Source: a virus
Virus record (IMG/VR): IMGVR_UViG_3300025087_000196
Location: 1 to 38,686 of that record
Strand: one strand, 5' to 3'
Length of the DNA stretch: 38,686 nucleotides
Shown here: positions 17,744-26,171 of the stretch, in pieces
How the letters are laid out: the number at the start of each line of letters is the position of its first letter
Numbering within the stretch: the stretch's first letter is position 1
Program-made: the position numbers and the translations under genes
The notes under the pieces: generated by a model
What the model was told of the DNA's origin: nothing
What the model saw: only the letters and a program-made list of their open reading frames with translations
Databases searched by the model: none

Positions 17744-17871
17744 ATTTGTGCATCAAGCTAAGGTGCGCCGAAAGCGAACTCGCTGAGGTTCTTGATGAGA
17801 TAAAGAAAGCCAATGAGGCACTGAGAGAAATGATTTTAAGGAAGGAAGACGGCGATGACAAACGGCAATAA
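17713..17871 (+). CDS. 52-residue coiled-coil protein
   Basis: ATG 17713 lies inside the end of the DUF1353 gene and the stop (17869-17871) lies inside the next gene. The product (MEKEDEQKFLDLCIKLRCAE then helices rich in Glu/Lys/Leu) is a single charged helix. Overlaps on both sides and consistent amphipathic pattern support it, but it could be a shadow. Confidence 0.45.
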   Translation: MEKEDEQKFLDLCIKLRCAESELAEVLDEIKKANEALREMILRKEDGDDKRQ

Positions 17872-18103
17872 GATAGCAAACGACCTTGAATTTGAAGATA
17901 TGATAAAGGGTTTTGATGAGCCGGAGAAGTTCTTAGCCAGGCAAGTCCGGGCGATTCAACAAACTTGCTATACTAGACAAAACTGTTACCCGACTATCAA
18001 ATTCTCCAGGAAGCAAGTCGGCTATGGTATTGGCGGACTAGGGGCATACACTACCTTCATCATTGCACTAGTAGAGGCGATGCAGGGACTAACTGGAGGA
18101 TAG
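17855..18103 (+). CDS. Small protein with C-terminal membrane segment
   Basis: 82 residues. The first 50 are soluble (NDLEFEDMIKGFDEPEKFLA) with two Cys. Residues about 56-76 (YGIGGLGAYTTFIIALVEAM) form one membrane helix. Together with 17056 and 17256 it makes a cluster of small membrane proteins that may include the lysis functions. No direct evidence of function. Confidence 0.6.
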   Translation: MTNGNKIANDLEFEDMIKGFDEPEKFLARQVRAIQQTCYTRQNCYPTIKFSRKQVGYGIGGLGAYTTFIIALVEAMQGLTGG

Positions 18104-18104
18104 A

Positions 18105-18536
18105 ATGCCGATATACGAATACTTTTGCTCTAGTCACGGAGTCTTCGAGGTGTTAAGTAGTGTTGTGGGTTGCCCAAATGCAGCCCCATGCCCTTCTTGC
18201 TCGCTACAGTGTGGTAAAATAGTATCTATGCCGTCACCAGCAATAATACACGAAAGGGAACATCTACCGCTTGGCAGTGGTTCTAGGGGGCGTTATATTG
18301 GTTCTGAGGAAACGGGTGGCTTGCCTATTCTTATTCCCAGTTTTGGTGCCCTCGAAAAGGAAGAAGTTGACTATGTAGCTGAAACAGCGATAGCGGGGGA
18401 AAAGGAAAGAGTTAAAAAAGCCGAACCTCGATTGGCTACTGTAGCTCTTAAGAATGTAGTTAGTGAGACTTTGAAAGTGCCAAAAGGAAAGAGAAAGAAA
18501 ACTCTTGACCAAATAACAAAGGAGGGGATGGTATGA
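18105..18536 (+). CDS. Second FmdB-like zinc ribbon protein
   Basis: 143 residues starting MPIYEYFCSSHGVFEV, with a second knuckle CPSCSLQCGKIVS, so the same family as the gene at 13856. Here one CX2C pair is changed to C...H, a variant zinc site. The C-terminal half is charged, with a basic end (VPKGKRKKTLDQITKEG). It overlaps the next gene by four bases. Confidence 0.75.
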   Translation: MPIYEYFCSSHGVFEVLSSVVGCPNAAPCPSCSLQCGKIVSMPSPAIIHEREHLPLGSGSRGRYIGSEETGGLPILIPSFGALEKEEVDYVAETAIAGEKERVKKAEPRLATVALKNVVSETLKVPKGKRKKTLDQITKEGMV

Positions 18537-18718
18537 GTCCATATAGCGAGTCCCAGCGTAGGATGGCAGGAATGGCTTTGGCATGGAAAAGGGGCGATAA
18601 GCCAAAGTTCAATAGTCCTGAAGCCGAAGAAGCCTGTCGTAAAATGAAGGATTCCATGTCTGAAGAGGAATTAAGAGACATGGCTTCGGGTCCAATCAAA
18701 AAGAAAAGGATGATGTAG
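18533..18718 (+). CDS. Small basic protein, DUF3008-like
   Basis: 61 residues. The N-terminus SESQRRMAGMALAWKRG resembles the short motif of DUF3008-type phage proteins. The end is Lys/Arg/Met-rich. It overlaps the preceding stop. Family role is unknown. Confidence 0.6.
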   Translation: MSPYSESQRRMAGMALAWKRGDKPKFNSPEAEEACRKMKDSMSEEELRDMASGPIKKKRMM

Positions 18719-18731
18719 GAGGTAATATAAA

Positions 18732-19097
18732 ATGGCAAATACAGGGGTATTCAAAATAGGTGCTTGGAAGGATTGTCAGATAGATATATCTGACAGCACT
18801 ACACTCTCCGATGAGGTTGATTTAGGGCATGACTTTACTCATCTGTTGGTTCTTGTTCCAACAATAACTTCTACTCAAATCAGTGTTCAGGTAGCAAAGG
18901 GTTCAGGCGGAACTTACTACCCTGTTTACGATTTTCTTGATAGCGATGCTGATACCGATGTTCTCCAGGCGACAGTAGCAGCGACTACGAGTAAAGCGAT
19001 AATCTTCAAGATAGGAGCAGTCAGGTTTATCAAACTTCTATCAAGTCAAGCTCAAGCATCAGACAGAGATTTTGTGGTTCGTGGTTTCAATCTATAA
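18732..19097 (+). CDS. Virion-associated beta-rich protein
   Basis: 121 residues with GGAGG upstream. The pattern DLGHDFTHLLVLVPTITSTQISVQVA and IFKIGAVRFIKLLSSQ is a small beta sandwich like those used as capsid or tail accessory proteins. Next to the neck adaptor gene. Role inferred from context only. Confidence 0.55.
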   Translation: MANTGVFKIGAWKDCQIDISDSTTLSDEVDLGHDFTHLLVLVPTITSTQISVQVAKGSGGTYYPVYDFLDSDADTDVLQATVAATTSKAIIFKIGAVRFIKLLSSQAQASDRDFVVRGFNL

Positions 19098-19108
19098 GGG
19101 GGTGAGAT

Positions 19109-20218
19109 ATGGCTTATCCTGAGACTTATTCCAGCATGCGGGATTTGATAGAGCAAAAATTACAGGATTCTGGGAACGCTCTATTTACAACTGCCGAAAT
19201 TGACCCAGCTATGACTGAAGGGCAGAGAGAAATCGCTCAGTATTCTCCCTATGTCTACAAGGCTGAGTTCAATCTTGAAAGCAGACGAGGAACGGCAACG
19301 GCAACAACGGCTAGTGCTTTGGTTGATACCACTCTTGACCAATTCCTATCGGGTGATGTGGGCAAGTGGATTTATAATGAGACCGACCGCACATGGGCAC
19401 AAGTCACGGCTTATGTCTCGGCTACTCGGTTGACTCTTTCAAAAGACATCATGGTTTCCGGGGAATCTTACCAGATGTTCAATAAGGGTTGCACGGATAG
19501 CAAGGAAATCAATCTGGAAGCACCACAGCAACTTGATGGAGCTTTAGGTAGTCGGCTTCTGGATTGGCTTTACATTGATAAGATAGAGTACCCCATTCTG
19601 CAAGACCCCCCTTCTTTTCTGAAACCAGGGCAATGGGAAATGCAGGAAAACAATATCCTGCGTCTCAAAGTAGACACAGAACCGCCAAACACTAAGGATT
19701 CCGATGCTCCTGATGAGGTCTGGATTTACTTTGCTATGCTCCACTGGTTGTCTAAACTCACTACTCTGCTAGGCAAGGTAGATTTAGTGGCTGGTTATGC
19801 TGCGGGAGTAACTTCAATCCATGTAGACGATATGACTGCCAACGACATTATCTTGAAGGGAGCACCTTTCAAAATTGATGGTGTAAGGGGTATCTATTTT
19901 GCTGATTATCAGAGAACACTGACCAGTGGAGAGAGCGATGTGTCCTTCTGGCCACCGCTTTCGGATGCGGTTGTGGATGATACTACCGTGCGCTTTATCA
20001 GCAATACGATGGATTACAAACTAGAAGGAATCTATGCTGACCTGGTAGCGGGGAAGGCAGCGATAAGCAAGTCCCGATACTATATCAACCGCATCGGCTT
20101 TGGACAGAATATTTACCGCTATATGTATGAGTGGGGAAAACTCCACTACGACAATGCTCTTAGCGAACTCAAGAGACTAAAATATCTGGATACTGCTCCG
20201 AGTATGTCAATGCCGTAA
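19109..20218 (+). CDS. Neck (head-tail) adaptor-like protein
   Basis: 369 residues. The N-terminal region (MRDLIEQKLQDSG, then FTTAEIDPAMTEGQREIAQY) fits the helical core of head-tail adaptors that bind the portal in short-tailed phages. Residues about 55-115 and 220-300 are beta-rich insertions (TATATTASALVDTTLDQFLS; GVTSIHVDDMTANDIIL). The C-terminus returns to helices (YEWGKLHYDNALSELKRLKY). GGGGGTGAG precedes the start. Adaptor identity is inferred from pattern and position. Confidence 0.6.
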   Translation: MAYPETYSSMRDLIEQKLQDSGNALFTTAEIDPAMTEGQREIAQYSPYVYKAEFNLESRRGTATATTASALVDTTLDQFLSGDVGKWIYNETDRTWAQVTAYVSATRLTLSKDIMVSGESYQMFNKGCTDSKEINLEAPQQLDGALGSRLLDWLYIDKIEYPILQDPPSFLKPGQWEMQENNILRLKVDTEPPNTKDSDAPDEVWIYFAMLHWLSKLTTLLGKVDLVAGYAAGVTSIHVDDMTANDIILKGAPFKIDGVRGIYFADYQRTLTSGESDVSFWPPLSDAVVDDTTVRFISNTMDYKLEGIYADLVAGKAAISKSRYYINRIGFGQNIYRYMYEWGKLHYDNALSELKRLKYLDTAPSMSMP

Positions 20219-20227
20219 GGATTTTTA

Positions 20228-21790
20228 ATGCAAACGCTCTCAAACACACTTCTGACGGCACAAAAAGCAATGTTTGTCACGGGCGGGGCTTACGAGCCAC
20301 GCTGGAAGATTGTTTTGTCACGGGCGGGGCAAACTACCCGTGGTTATGACATGGCCCGGATAATTAAAAGCCAACTTACCATAGAGGAAGACTCTGAGGT
20401 AGCGGAGGTATTGCTTGATAATAGTGATTTTGCTCTGAATGACCTCAACTTTGAGCAATTTCAAGGCAAGATTTATTTTGGCTACTATACTGCCGTTGCT
20501 CGTTCAGCTTGGGTAGCTAATACAGCCTATTCGGTTGACGATGTGGTTATTCCTAATACCATCAATGGCTACCAGTACAGGTGTACTGTGGCGGGGGCTT
20601 CACATGCTACCACTGAGCCGACATGGGGAACGGCATTAGGGGTTACTCAGACCGATGGTACAGTCACATGGGAAATGGATGGCAATTCAGGGGATGAGTA
20701 TGCGCCAAGAGCGCCCCTGAAGGTAGATGCACAAGAGTTTCTATCATCGGAAACCCAGTTGACCTGCCGCCTGTACCTTATTGGTATCCCTAATGACCTG
20801 GCGGGGGACAAGGCGGTATCAAAATACACTCAGGAAGATACAAATACCAGTACAGTAAAGACACTTTTAGATGCTGTTGCTGGCGCTACGTTGTCTCCCT
20901 ATACCAGCTATCCCGCCGTGACCTTGACCTACGATACCGGCTATGATGACAGTATCATCAACGCTTTCATTCCAGCCGACTATTTCTCTGTTGCGGTAAA
21001 TGAAAACAGAGACGGCAAAATAAGTGAACTCCTTGCTTATACTCATTGTCATAGACGAGCCGAAGCCGATGGAGCGACTCATATTTTCCAACCTACTGTT
21101 TCTGGGACAACCTATGACTACGAATTTAGACTTGACGTAGATACCTACCATACATTTTTCAGTAAGGCTTTAAGACACAGGTTCGTCAATCCAAATAAGG
21201 AGATAGTGAGTTCTAATCCTGACCATGCGCCTCAATATAGTGGAAGTTCTACAAGCGCCACCAGTTATGCCTTGAGAGCTAAGATAAGAACGACTTACAG
21301 ACGGGTGGTTTCAGATGCCCAGGCTACCTTAATAGCTGCTGCCCTGATAGAACGAGACGAGTTAGCTGCGGAAAGAGGCTCGGCGGTAGTGCCGATGAAC
21401 TGCGGGCAAGAGTTATTTGATTATATCAAGATAACGGATTCCAGGGAAAACGGCGACTCCAGGGTGGGCAATATTCAGTATATGCAGTTCAACTGCGCTT
21501 TGGGAATAGGCAATACCGATGGGCGTTTTGATTTAACCATCCGCTTCGGCAAACTAAATATGCAGAGTATCAGCGCATTACTGGGTGATACAACAGGGGA
21601 ACGGATAACGCAAGTAGTAGGTGGCGGAGTAAGCCAGGATTTAATAAACACAATATACGCTTTGCAGGATGACGTTATCACTTTATTCAAGGGGCAGAAT
21701 GAGATAATTGACTACATCAATCAGGGGATAGTCCAGAAGTGGCACGTTCAGGACTTAATGATAATACCTGTTTATCCGCCATTAGCGTGA
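20228..21790 (+). CDS. Tail hub or tip-like protein with carbohydrate-binding-like insert
   Basis: 520 residues. The N-terminal region (EPRWKIVLSRAGQ, RGYDMARIIKSQLTIEED) looks like a tail-hub module. Residues about 95-155 (SAWVANTAYSVDDVVIP, then GYQYRCTVAGASH and TEPTWG) form the small Trp/Cys beta module often used by phages to bind sugars. The rest is mixed beta with a helical end (LINTIYALQDDVITLFKGQN). It lies between adaptor and fibre genes. A 17-bp direct repeat occurs in its 5' end in two reading frames. Confidence 0.6.
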   Translation: MQTLSNTLLTAQKAMFVTGGAYEPRWKIVLSRAGQTTRGYDMARIIKSQLTIEEDSEVAEVLLDNSDFALNDLNFEQFQGKIYFGYYTAVARSAWVANTAYSVDDVVIPNTINGYQYRCTVAGASHATTEPTWGTALGVTQTDGTVTWEMDGNSGDEYAPRAPLKVDAQEFLSSETQLTCRLYLIGIPNDLAGDKAVSKYTQEDTNTSTVKTLLDAVAGATLSPYTSYPAVTLTYDTGYDDSIINAFIPADYFSVAVNENRDGKISELLAYTHCHRRAEADGATHIFQPTVSGTTYDYEFRLDVDTYHTFFSKALRHRFVNPNKEIVSSNPDHAPQYSGSSTSATSYALRAKIRTTYRRVVSDAQATLIAAALIERDELAAERGSAVVPMNCGQELFDYIKITDSRENGDSRVGNIQYMQFNCALGIGNTDGRFDLTIRFGKLNMQSISALLGDTTGERITQVVGGGVSQDLINTIYALQDDVITLFKGQNEIIDYINQGIVQKWHVQDLMIIPVYPPLA

Positions 21791-21797
21791 GGTAAAG

Positions 21798-22502
21798 ATG
21801 ACGACATTAGCAATAAACGCTAGTCATTCGGGCTTTTTGAATAATGGTAACGGTATGGGGTATGTTGCCGGCTATAATGCTGCTGCCCCAGAAGTCTATA
21901 ATGATGACTATGTGTGGATGGGACAAATATATCACGCTCCTCCTGCCGAGGATTACCATGTTTATCGTGCTGGCATGTCCTTCCCTTTATCTACTGTGCC
22001 ATCAGGGGTTGTGATTACAGGGGCAACTATTTCACTATACGGCGTTTCTGACCACTCAGATACTAATTTTGATATTACGATGGTCTCTGGGGCAGATTTA
22101 GCAGATGTCCTTGTAGCTGCTGACTTTGTTGAAATCATCAGTAGAACAACGGCTTTGGCCACAGTGATTAACAGTTCGGCTATGGTTCTTAATGATTGGA
22201 ACGTGTTTACTTTGAACACGGTTGGCGTAGACGCTATAAGAAATGCACTTAGTGCTGGTGATATAAGGTTCGCTATAAGGAGTTCTAGGGAAATAAGTGC
22301 CACCACACCAAAAGTAAATGGAGCACAAAATGAGGAATGGGTAGCCTTTGACGGCACTTATGTTGGTGGTAATTTCCCTATCTTGACCTTAACGTATGTA
22401 GCAGCAGAGAGTATAGGGGCGATTAAAATAATCCAAACAGAGTTCCATTATATTGATGCCTATGGAGTAGAACGCTTTATTAAAGGAAACGTGGTGAGTT
22501 AA
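21798..22502 (+). CDS. Beta-rich virion protein, 234 residues
   Basis: The product begins TTLAINASHSGFLNNGNGMG and continues with alternating beta strands (GVVITGATISLYGVSDHSD; LNDWNVFTLNTVGVDAIRNA). The pattern resembles distal fibre or carbohydrate-binding modules. It ends one base before the next fibre gene. No catalytic residues recognised. Confidence 0.55.
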   Translation: MTTLAINASHSGFLNNGNGMGYVAGYNAAAPEVYNDDYVWMGQIYHAPPAEDYHVYRAGMSFPLSTVPSGVVITGATISLYGVSDHSDTNFDITMVSGADLADVLVAADFVEIISRTTALATVINSSAMVLNDWNVFTLNTVGVDAIRNALSAGDIRFAIRSSREISATTPKVNGAQNEEWVAFDGTYVGGNFPILTLTYVAAESIGAIKIIQTEFHYIDAYGVERFIKGNVVS

Positions 22503-23351
22503 ATGGCATGGCCTACTTTTACCCCAGACCAGACATCTAGTGGCGCATTGGATGCTGCCCTTTTTGACGCCCACACGATTCTCTATGCCACTACGGACAA
22601 CACGCCTGTAGCCTTGACAGTTGGCGAGCAATCTCTTGTCGGCAGGATTACCAGTGGTAATATCGCTGCTCTGACTGGTGCGCAGGTATTAACAATCCTC
22701 AGTGGTCAAGCGGGGGCTGACTTTGATTGGAATTCTCAAGATGTACTAAATATAGATAGGTTACTACTTGGTACAAGTTCCTTTGTAACTATTCCTACTG
22801 TAACAAAGGGTTTAGCAATAGACCAGGGAACAGCAGACGATGCCGTTCTTGTCTTTAAGTCTACTGGTGATGTAGCTCATGGTGCTACTCTCATAGCTGA
22901 AACTGCTGTATTTGGCTGGATGATGAAGTCAGAGGCTACCTCTGGCGGTCTTACAATAACAGGTGTGAAAGACGCCGATGGTCTAGCTGGTTATGCCATG
23001 CAGTTTAGAGGATTCTTGGCAATGAATGCTGATACCACCAAGAGTGCATCTGGGATAGGAATACAAACATTTTATGTAGCTCAACTAAGTGGTACAGACC
23101 AGACCAATATCGTAGCTGATGGTAATTGTTATGCATGGTTGGCTAGGGTAGGAGCAGCAACTTCCACACTTATGATTCTGGATGAGGATGGCGACTTGTG
23201 GCTTAAAGGTGGAGTAACCCTCGGTGGCTATCTAGGACTTTTCAAGACAGATACAGATAGTCCGGTAGAAGGCGAACTTTGGTATGATGATAGCGAAAAT
23301 GTTTTGAAATACTATAACGGCACAACGGTAAAAACAATAGCCACTGTGTAA
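22503..23351 (+). CDS. Tail fibre protein, 282 residues
   Basis: The N-terminal third (DAHTILYATTDNTPVALTVG, ITSGNIAALTGAQVLTILSG) and the end (SPVEGELWYDDSENVLKYYN) are standard fibre modules. GELWYDD...YYNGT is a common fibre C-terminal motif. The middle is a Gly/Ala/Thr beta region. Probably the last virion gene of the late operon apart from the small coiled-coil gene that follows. Confidence 0.75.
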   Translation: MAWPTFTPDQTSSGALDAALFDAHTILYATTDNTPVALTVGEQSLVGRITSGNIAALTGAQVLTILSGQAGADFDWNSQDVLNIDRLLLGTSSFVTIPTVTKGLAIDQGTADDAVLVFKSTGDVAHGATLIAETAVFGWMMKSEATSGGLTITGVKDADGLAGYAMQFRGFLAMNADTTKSASGIGIQTFYVAQLSGTDQTNIVADGNCYAWLARVGAATSTLMILDEDGDLWLKGGVTLGGYLGLFKTDTDSPVEGELWYDDSENVLKYYNGTTVKTIATV

Positions 23352-23359
23352 GGAGGAAC

Positions 23360-23566
23360 ATGGAAATAGATATGGACGCCGAATCAGAAAAGGTCAAGCA
23401 GGAAATAAACAGAATATCTCAACAACTGGCTATCCTTGACCAGCAGATAGCGGCTTTCCAGGCGCAGAGACAAGCACTTTTCAACAATGGATTGAAGAAA
23501 TCCGGGGAACTGGATTTACTACAGAGACTAGGCAAAGAGGAATTGAAAAAGGAAGTTCCTCCCTAG
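23360..23566 (+). CDS. Small coiled-coil protein
   Basis: 68 residues with AAGGAGG upstream. Residues 8-45 (ESEKVKQEINRISQQLAILD, then QQIAAFQAQRQALF) are a coiled coil. Its stop overlaps by four bases the stop of the convergent gene at 23563, leaving no room for a terminator between the two blocks. Confidence 0.65.
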   Translation: MEIDMDAESEKVKQEINRISQQLAILDQQIAAFQAQRQALFNNGLKKSGELDLLQRLGKEELKKEVPP

Positions 23567-23934
23567 TTATTTTCTGCTTTGTTCATACCGCCAAAAGGTA
23601 GATTTCTAGGGCCAGGGAGAACAATGTTCGGTTTCTTGATTAGCTGTTCCTCAGTAATGGATGTCACATAAATTGTGCCACAAGGCTTTGTCGGGTAGCC
23701 CATACAAATATCTGTAGTTATACGGTAAGCTGGCAAGTTAGTTCCCATTGGCAATCTAGTTTCCAATCCCTTGTCTATACAAGCGCCATCAATGACTTGG
23801 AGGCAAAAGGTTAATTCCTTCCTCATGTGCCCCCTCGCCTTCTCCTGATTCCCAAGAGATTCACAGTAGCGTTCCTTTGAGCCACAAACAGGGCACTTAC
23901 CAAATAAAATTACCTTTGGTTGTTCATTAGTCAT
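23563..23934 (-). CDS. Zinc-finger protein, 123 residues
   Basis: The N-terminus FGKCPVCGSKERYC is a zinc knuckle, and CMGYPTKPCG gives further Cys in the middle. No known enzyme motif. Last gene of the leftward early operon, coupled to the preceding membrane peptide by overlapping ATGACTAA. Confidence 0.6.
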   Translation of the reverse strand: MTNEQPKVILFGKCPVCGSKERYCESLGNQEKARGHMRKELTFCLQVIDGACIDKGLETRLPMGTNLPAYRITTDICMGYPTKPCGTIYVTSITEEQLIKKPNIVLPGPRNLPFGGMNKAENN

Positions 23935-24064
23935 TAGACTTTCCTTTCTTTGTTTTCTTCGCTTTCCAATCTTCCCAGATAACCTCTACAAGTGCTACCA
24001 GAATCCCCAGGATGGCTACTAAGGCCAACCCAGCCAGTATGTAATAGAATTCCTTAAAGCTCAT
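23927..24064 (-). CDS. 45-residue membrane protein
   Basis: ATG at 24064-24062 overlaps the preceding stop by one base. The product MSFKEFYYILAGLALVAILG continues as a single membrane helix, then EDWKAKKTKKGKSND, a basic cytoplasmic tail. Its stop overlaps the next start. Role unknown. Confidence 0.65.
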   Translation of the reverse strand: MSFKEFYYILAGLALVAILGILVALVEVIWEDWKAKKTKKGKSND

Positions 24065-24249
24065 TATTCTGCCTCCTCAATTCGCTTCCCGCAGTTTCTA
24101 CAGTAGTAGTCATTTTTACTGATTTCCTCTCCACAGTAAGGACATCTTGGGTCGCTAATTTGCGGTATCAACACAGTCCCGCAAGTATGGCAGAAATTAC
24201 CGAAGGTGGAAATATCGCATTGGGGACATAACTTAGCTTCTGTGTCCAC
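24064..24249 (-). CDS. Double zinc ribbon protein
   Basis: 61 residues with four CX2C pairs: CPQC, CHTC, CPYC and CRNC. This is the double zinc ribbon (DZANK-like) layout, a common protein- or nucleic-acid-binding module. Downstream of the VRR-NUC gene. Confidence 0.8.
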   Translation of the reverse strand: MDTEAKLCPQCDISTFGNFCHTCGTVLIPQISDPRCPYCGEEISKNDYYCRNCGKRIEEAE

Positions 24250-24283
24250 TTCTCTTAGCCCTCCCTTTCGGCTCTGGACTATA

Positions 24284-24772
24284 CTACCTCAAAATTGCCC
24301 TTACTCTTTCAAAATCAGAGGGGCGGAAAAGATATACCTCTGGCAGATAAATCTCATCGCCATTTTCATCTACGTCTACGAAAATCTGGCAGTCTTTCAA
24401 TAACCTGAACCATTCCTCTTGCTCAGGTGTCATTTGCTTCTTCTCGTCTTTAAGTTCAAAAAAAAGTAAACGCCCGCCCCTGGTTGCGGTGTAATCCAAG
24501 TAACCTTTGTCCCCTGAGTAAGCAGTCTCATAAATCTCTTTCTTTTGGATATTACCGAATCTATCTTTAACTCGCCGTAATACCCTAGCTGGTCTATCGT
24601 GTTTCCACCGCCAGCCGTATAGATTCAAAAAATATTCAACCTGCGAGGCGAAGGCAGTCTCAGTTATTTTTAAGGGGTTAATCTTCCGTTGGCGAGGATT
24701 GCTCACCTTCTTTTCAGGAATCGTATCGGCTAGTTCAGGATTAAGTTTCAGGATGTCAGCACTGTAGGTCAT
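24284..24772 (-). CDS. VRR-NUC type nuclease
   Basis: 162 residues. The motifs fit the VRR-NUC/Holliday-junction-nuclease fold: Glu46 in QVEYFLNLYGW, Asp93 in GDKGYLDY, and Glu106-x-Lys108 in LLFFELKDEKKQ. Such nucleases cut branched or flapped DNA during phage recombination and packaging. It starts at ATG 24772 with GGAG upstream and overlaps the preceding stop (ATGA). Two other VRR-NUC-like genes are in this genome (31206 and 36374). Confidence 0.8.
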   Translation of the reverse strand: MTYSADILKLNPELADTIPEKKVSNPRQRKINPLKITETAFASQVEYFLNLYGWRWKHDRPARVLRRVKDRFGNIQKKEIYETAYSGDKGYLDYTATRGGRLLFFELKDEKKQMTPEQEEWFRLLKDCQIFVDVDENGDEIYLPEVYLFRPSDFERVRAILR

Positions 24773-24930
24773 TCCTTCTCCAATTTTGCTATTGCTTTCT
24801 TTGCACTCTCTTTATTTATAAACAACACGATTGAATCTGGTGGCAAGTCACTAGGTAGCACAAGCACACATTCACCATCAGCATTTATGATAGTCTGACC
24901 TACCGCTTTTATCTCCAGCAAAAAGCGCAT
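24769..24930 (-). CDS. Small protein, 53 residues (start uncertain)
   Basis: Read from ATG 24930. The product MRFLLEIKAVGQTIINADGE continues with VLVLPSDLPPDSIVLFINKE and a Lys-rich end. The same frame is open upstream for about 25 codons with a hydrophobic helix (HIRILLAIWLLAR), so a non-ATG start further up is possible and would add a membrane segment. The stop overlaps the VRR-NUC start. Confidence 0.55.
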   Translation of the reverse strand: MRFLLEIKAVGQTIINADGECVLVLPSDLPPDSIVLFINKESAKKAIAKLEKE

Positions 24931-24991
24931 CCTAGCCAATAACCAGATTGCCAGTAATATGCGGATGTGCTGTTTATCAATATAAGGGTAA

Positions 24992-25441
24992 TCATTTACT
25001 TACCCCCAGTATTACCTTTCTCCAGACTCCAGTTGCATCACCTTTGAGCATATCTTCTTGAGCTTGTTTTTTGTAAAGACCCGCATATTCTCCGACTGGT
25101 GGTAAGTCTTGATTATCAGACAGCTTCACATAGCCCATTTCGTTTGCCATTTTAGGGAACTGCTCATTTATCTGTTTCGTGATTTCTTCGGGCGACTTCC
25201 AGCCCTTTTCCTTAGCCCACTCTTCAAACTTAGACTGCAACCTGATGCTAAAAGTATTATCGTTTGTCTTCAACATAAGATTGATAGCGTCATCAAACCC
25301 TCTACACTCAGCCTCCTCAAAAAGACCGGAGTCTTTAATGAGGCAAATAATGGAATCCGCAGTAGTAAGCTGTTCAAAAGGAATCAACTTGGCTACCCTT
25401 TCTCTTACTTCCTTCCCTTTGTCTGTTAGCTCATTTAGCAT
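24992..25441 (-). CDS. Hypothetical protein, 149 residues
   Basis: ATG 25441 with GGGAGGTGA upstream. It opens MLNELTD, the same leader seen in neighbouring genes. The rest is helical and charged (KGKEVRERVAKLIPFEQL, EEWAKEKGWKSPEEITKQI). No known motif. Confidence 0.65.
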   Translation of the reverse strand: MLNELTDKGKEVRERVAKLIPFEQLTTADSIICLIKDSGLFEEAECRGFDDAINLMLKTNDNTFSIRLQSKFEEWAKEKGWKSPEEITKQINEQFPKMANEMGYVKLSDNQDLPPVGEYAGLYKKQAQEDMLKGDATGVWRKVILGVSK

Positions 25442-25457
25442 TGTATCACCTCCCTAA

Positions 25458-25580
25458 CTAAATACTAAGCAGTATCCAGCACTTTTGACATTTCAAAAAT
25501 AAAGCTGTAGATGAATACTTGGCAACTTGATTTCTCATTGACAGAAATGCCCCGCACTTAGGGCAACGTAACTTTGCCAT
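25458..25580 (-). CDS. 40-residue zinc ribbon protein
   Basis: ATG at 25580 with AGGAGG upstream, stop at 25458. The product MAKLRCPKCGAFLSMRNQ ends with CQKCWILLSI, so two CX2C knuckles. Too short for most gene finders but with a clear ribosome site. Confidence 0.7.
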   Translation of the reverse strand: MAKLRCPKCGAFLSMRNQVAKYSSTALFLKCQKCWILLSI

Positions 25581-25613
25581 CTTTCTCCTCCTTTCTTCTC
25601 TATGTCAGTCAGT

Positions 25614-25955
25614 TCATTTAGCATTGTGAGTCTCCCAGATTGCCCAGAATAGAGAGTTGGCATCTAGTTTATTTACACTAAGGATAAGCCATCTCTTAAG
25701 CAGAAAAAGTAAGCTCTCATACTCATCCATTTCTGGCTGCCTTTTCATAAATTCTTTCAGCCAACAGGGCACAGCATACTTAAAAAGGTTATTGAGGTCT
25801 AACAACCCAGTAAGTTCCGCATAATAGAAGCTGTCTATAATCCAGTAGGGGGCTTCTGGTCTATGGCAGGTTGGGCAAGGCTCGGGGTCTGTATACTTTG
25901 CTCCGCACCATTCCCAGAACTCTTTTAGCTGTTCCTGTGTTAGCTTATTTAGCAT
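25614..25955 (-). CDS. Paralogous early protein A (NLFKYAVP family), 113 residues
   Basis: It opens MLNKLTQEQLKEFWEWCG and has CPTCHRPEAPYW as a zinc knuckle. LDLNNLFKYAVPCWLKEF and SLFWAIWETH are shared with the gene at 26155, so the two are diverged duplicates. Ribosome site GGAGG nine bases upstream. I do not recognise a function. Confidence 0.7.
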   Translation of the reverse strand: MLNKLTQEQLKEFWEWCGAKYTDPEPCPTCHRPEAPYWIIDSFYYAELTGLLDLNNLFKYAVPCWLKEFMKRQPEMDEYESLLFLLKRWLILSVNKLDANSLFWAIWETHNAK

Positions 25956-25991
25956 GATTCATTTCCTCCTTCCTTCTCTATGTCAGTCAGT

Positions 25992-26171
25992 TTATTTGGC
26001 ATTGCGAACCTCCGAAAATAGTAATTTGACTCCAGAAATAATCTGGTGTAAGAAAAGTTTTATTCCTCTCTTTCTGCTAAAAGGATGATGTACAAGGTCA
26101 AGGTAGAAAGCACTACAGCCTCTACCTTTGCTGTCAAAGTGAATACCATTAGTCTTAAATAGGATTGCCAT
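25992..26171 (-). CDS. Hypothetical protein, 59 residues
   Basis: ATG at 26171 lies inside the end of gene 26155 and the stop (25992-25994) lies at the repeated MxNxLTD leader. The product MAILFKTNGIHFDSKGRGCS continues with FYLDLVHHPFSRKRG. The overlap suggests coupling. Function unknown. Confidence 0.55.
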   Translation of the reverse strand: MAILFKTNGIHFDSKGRGCSAFYLDLVHHPFSRKRGIKLFLHQIISGVKLLFSEVRNAK

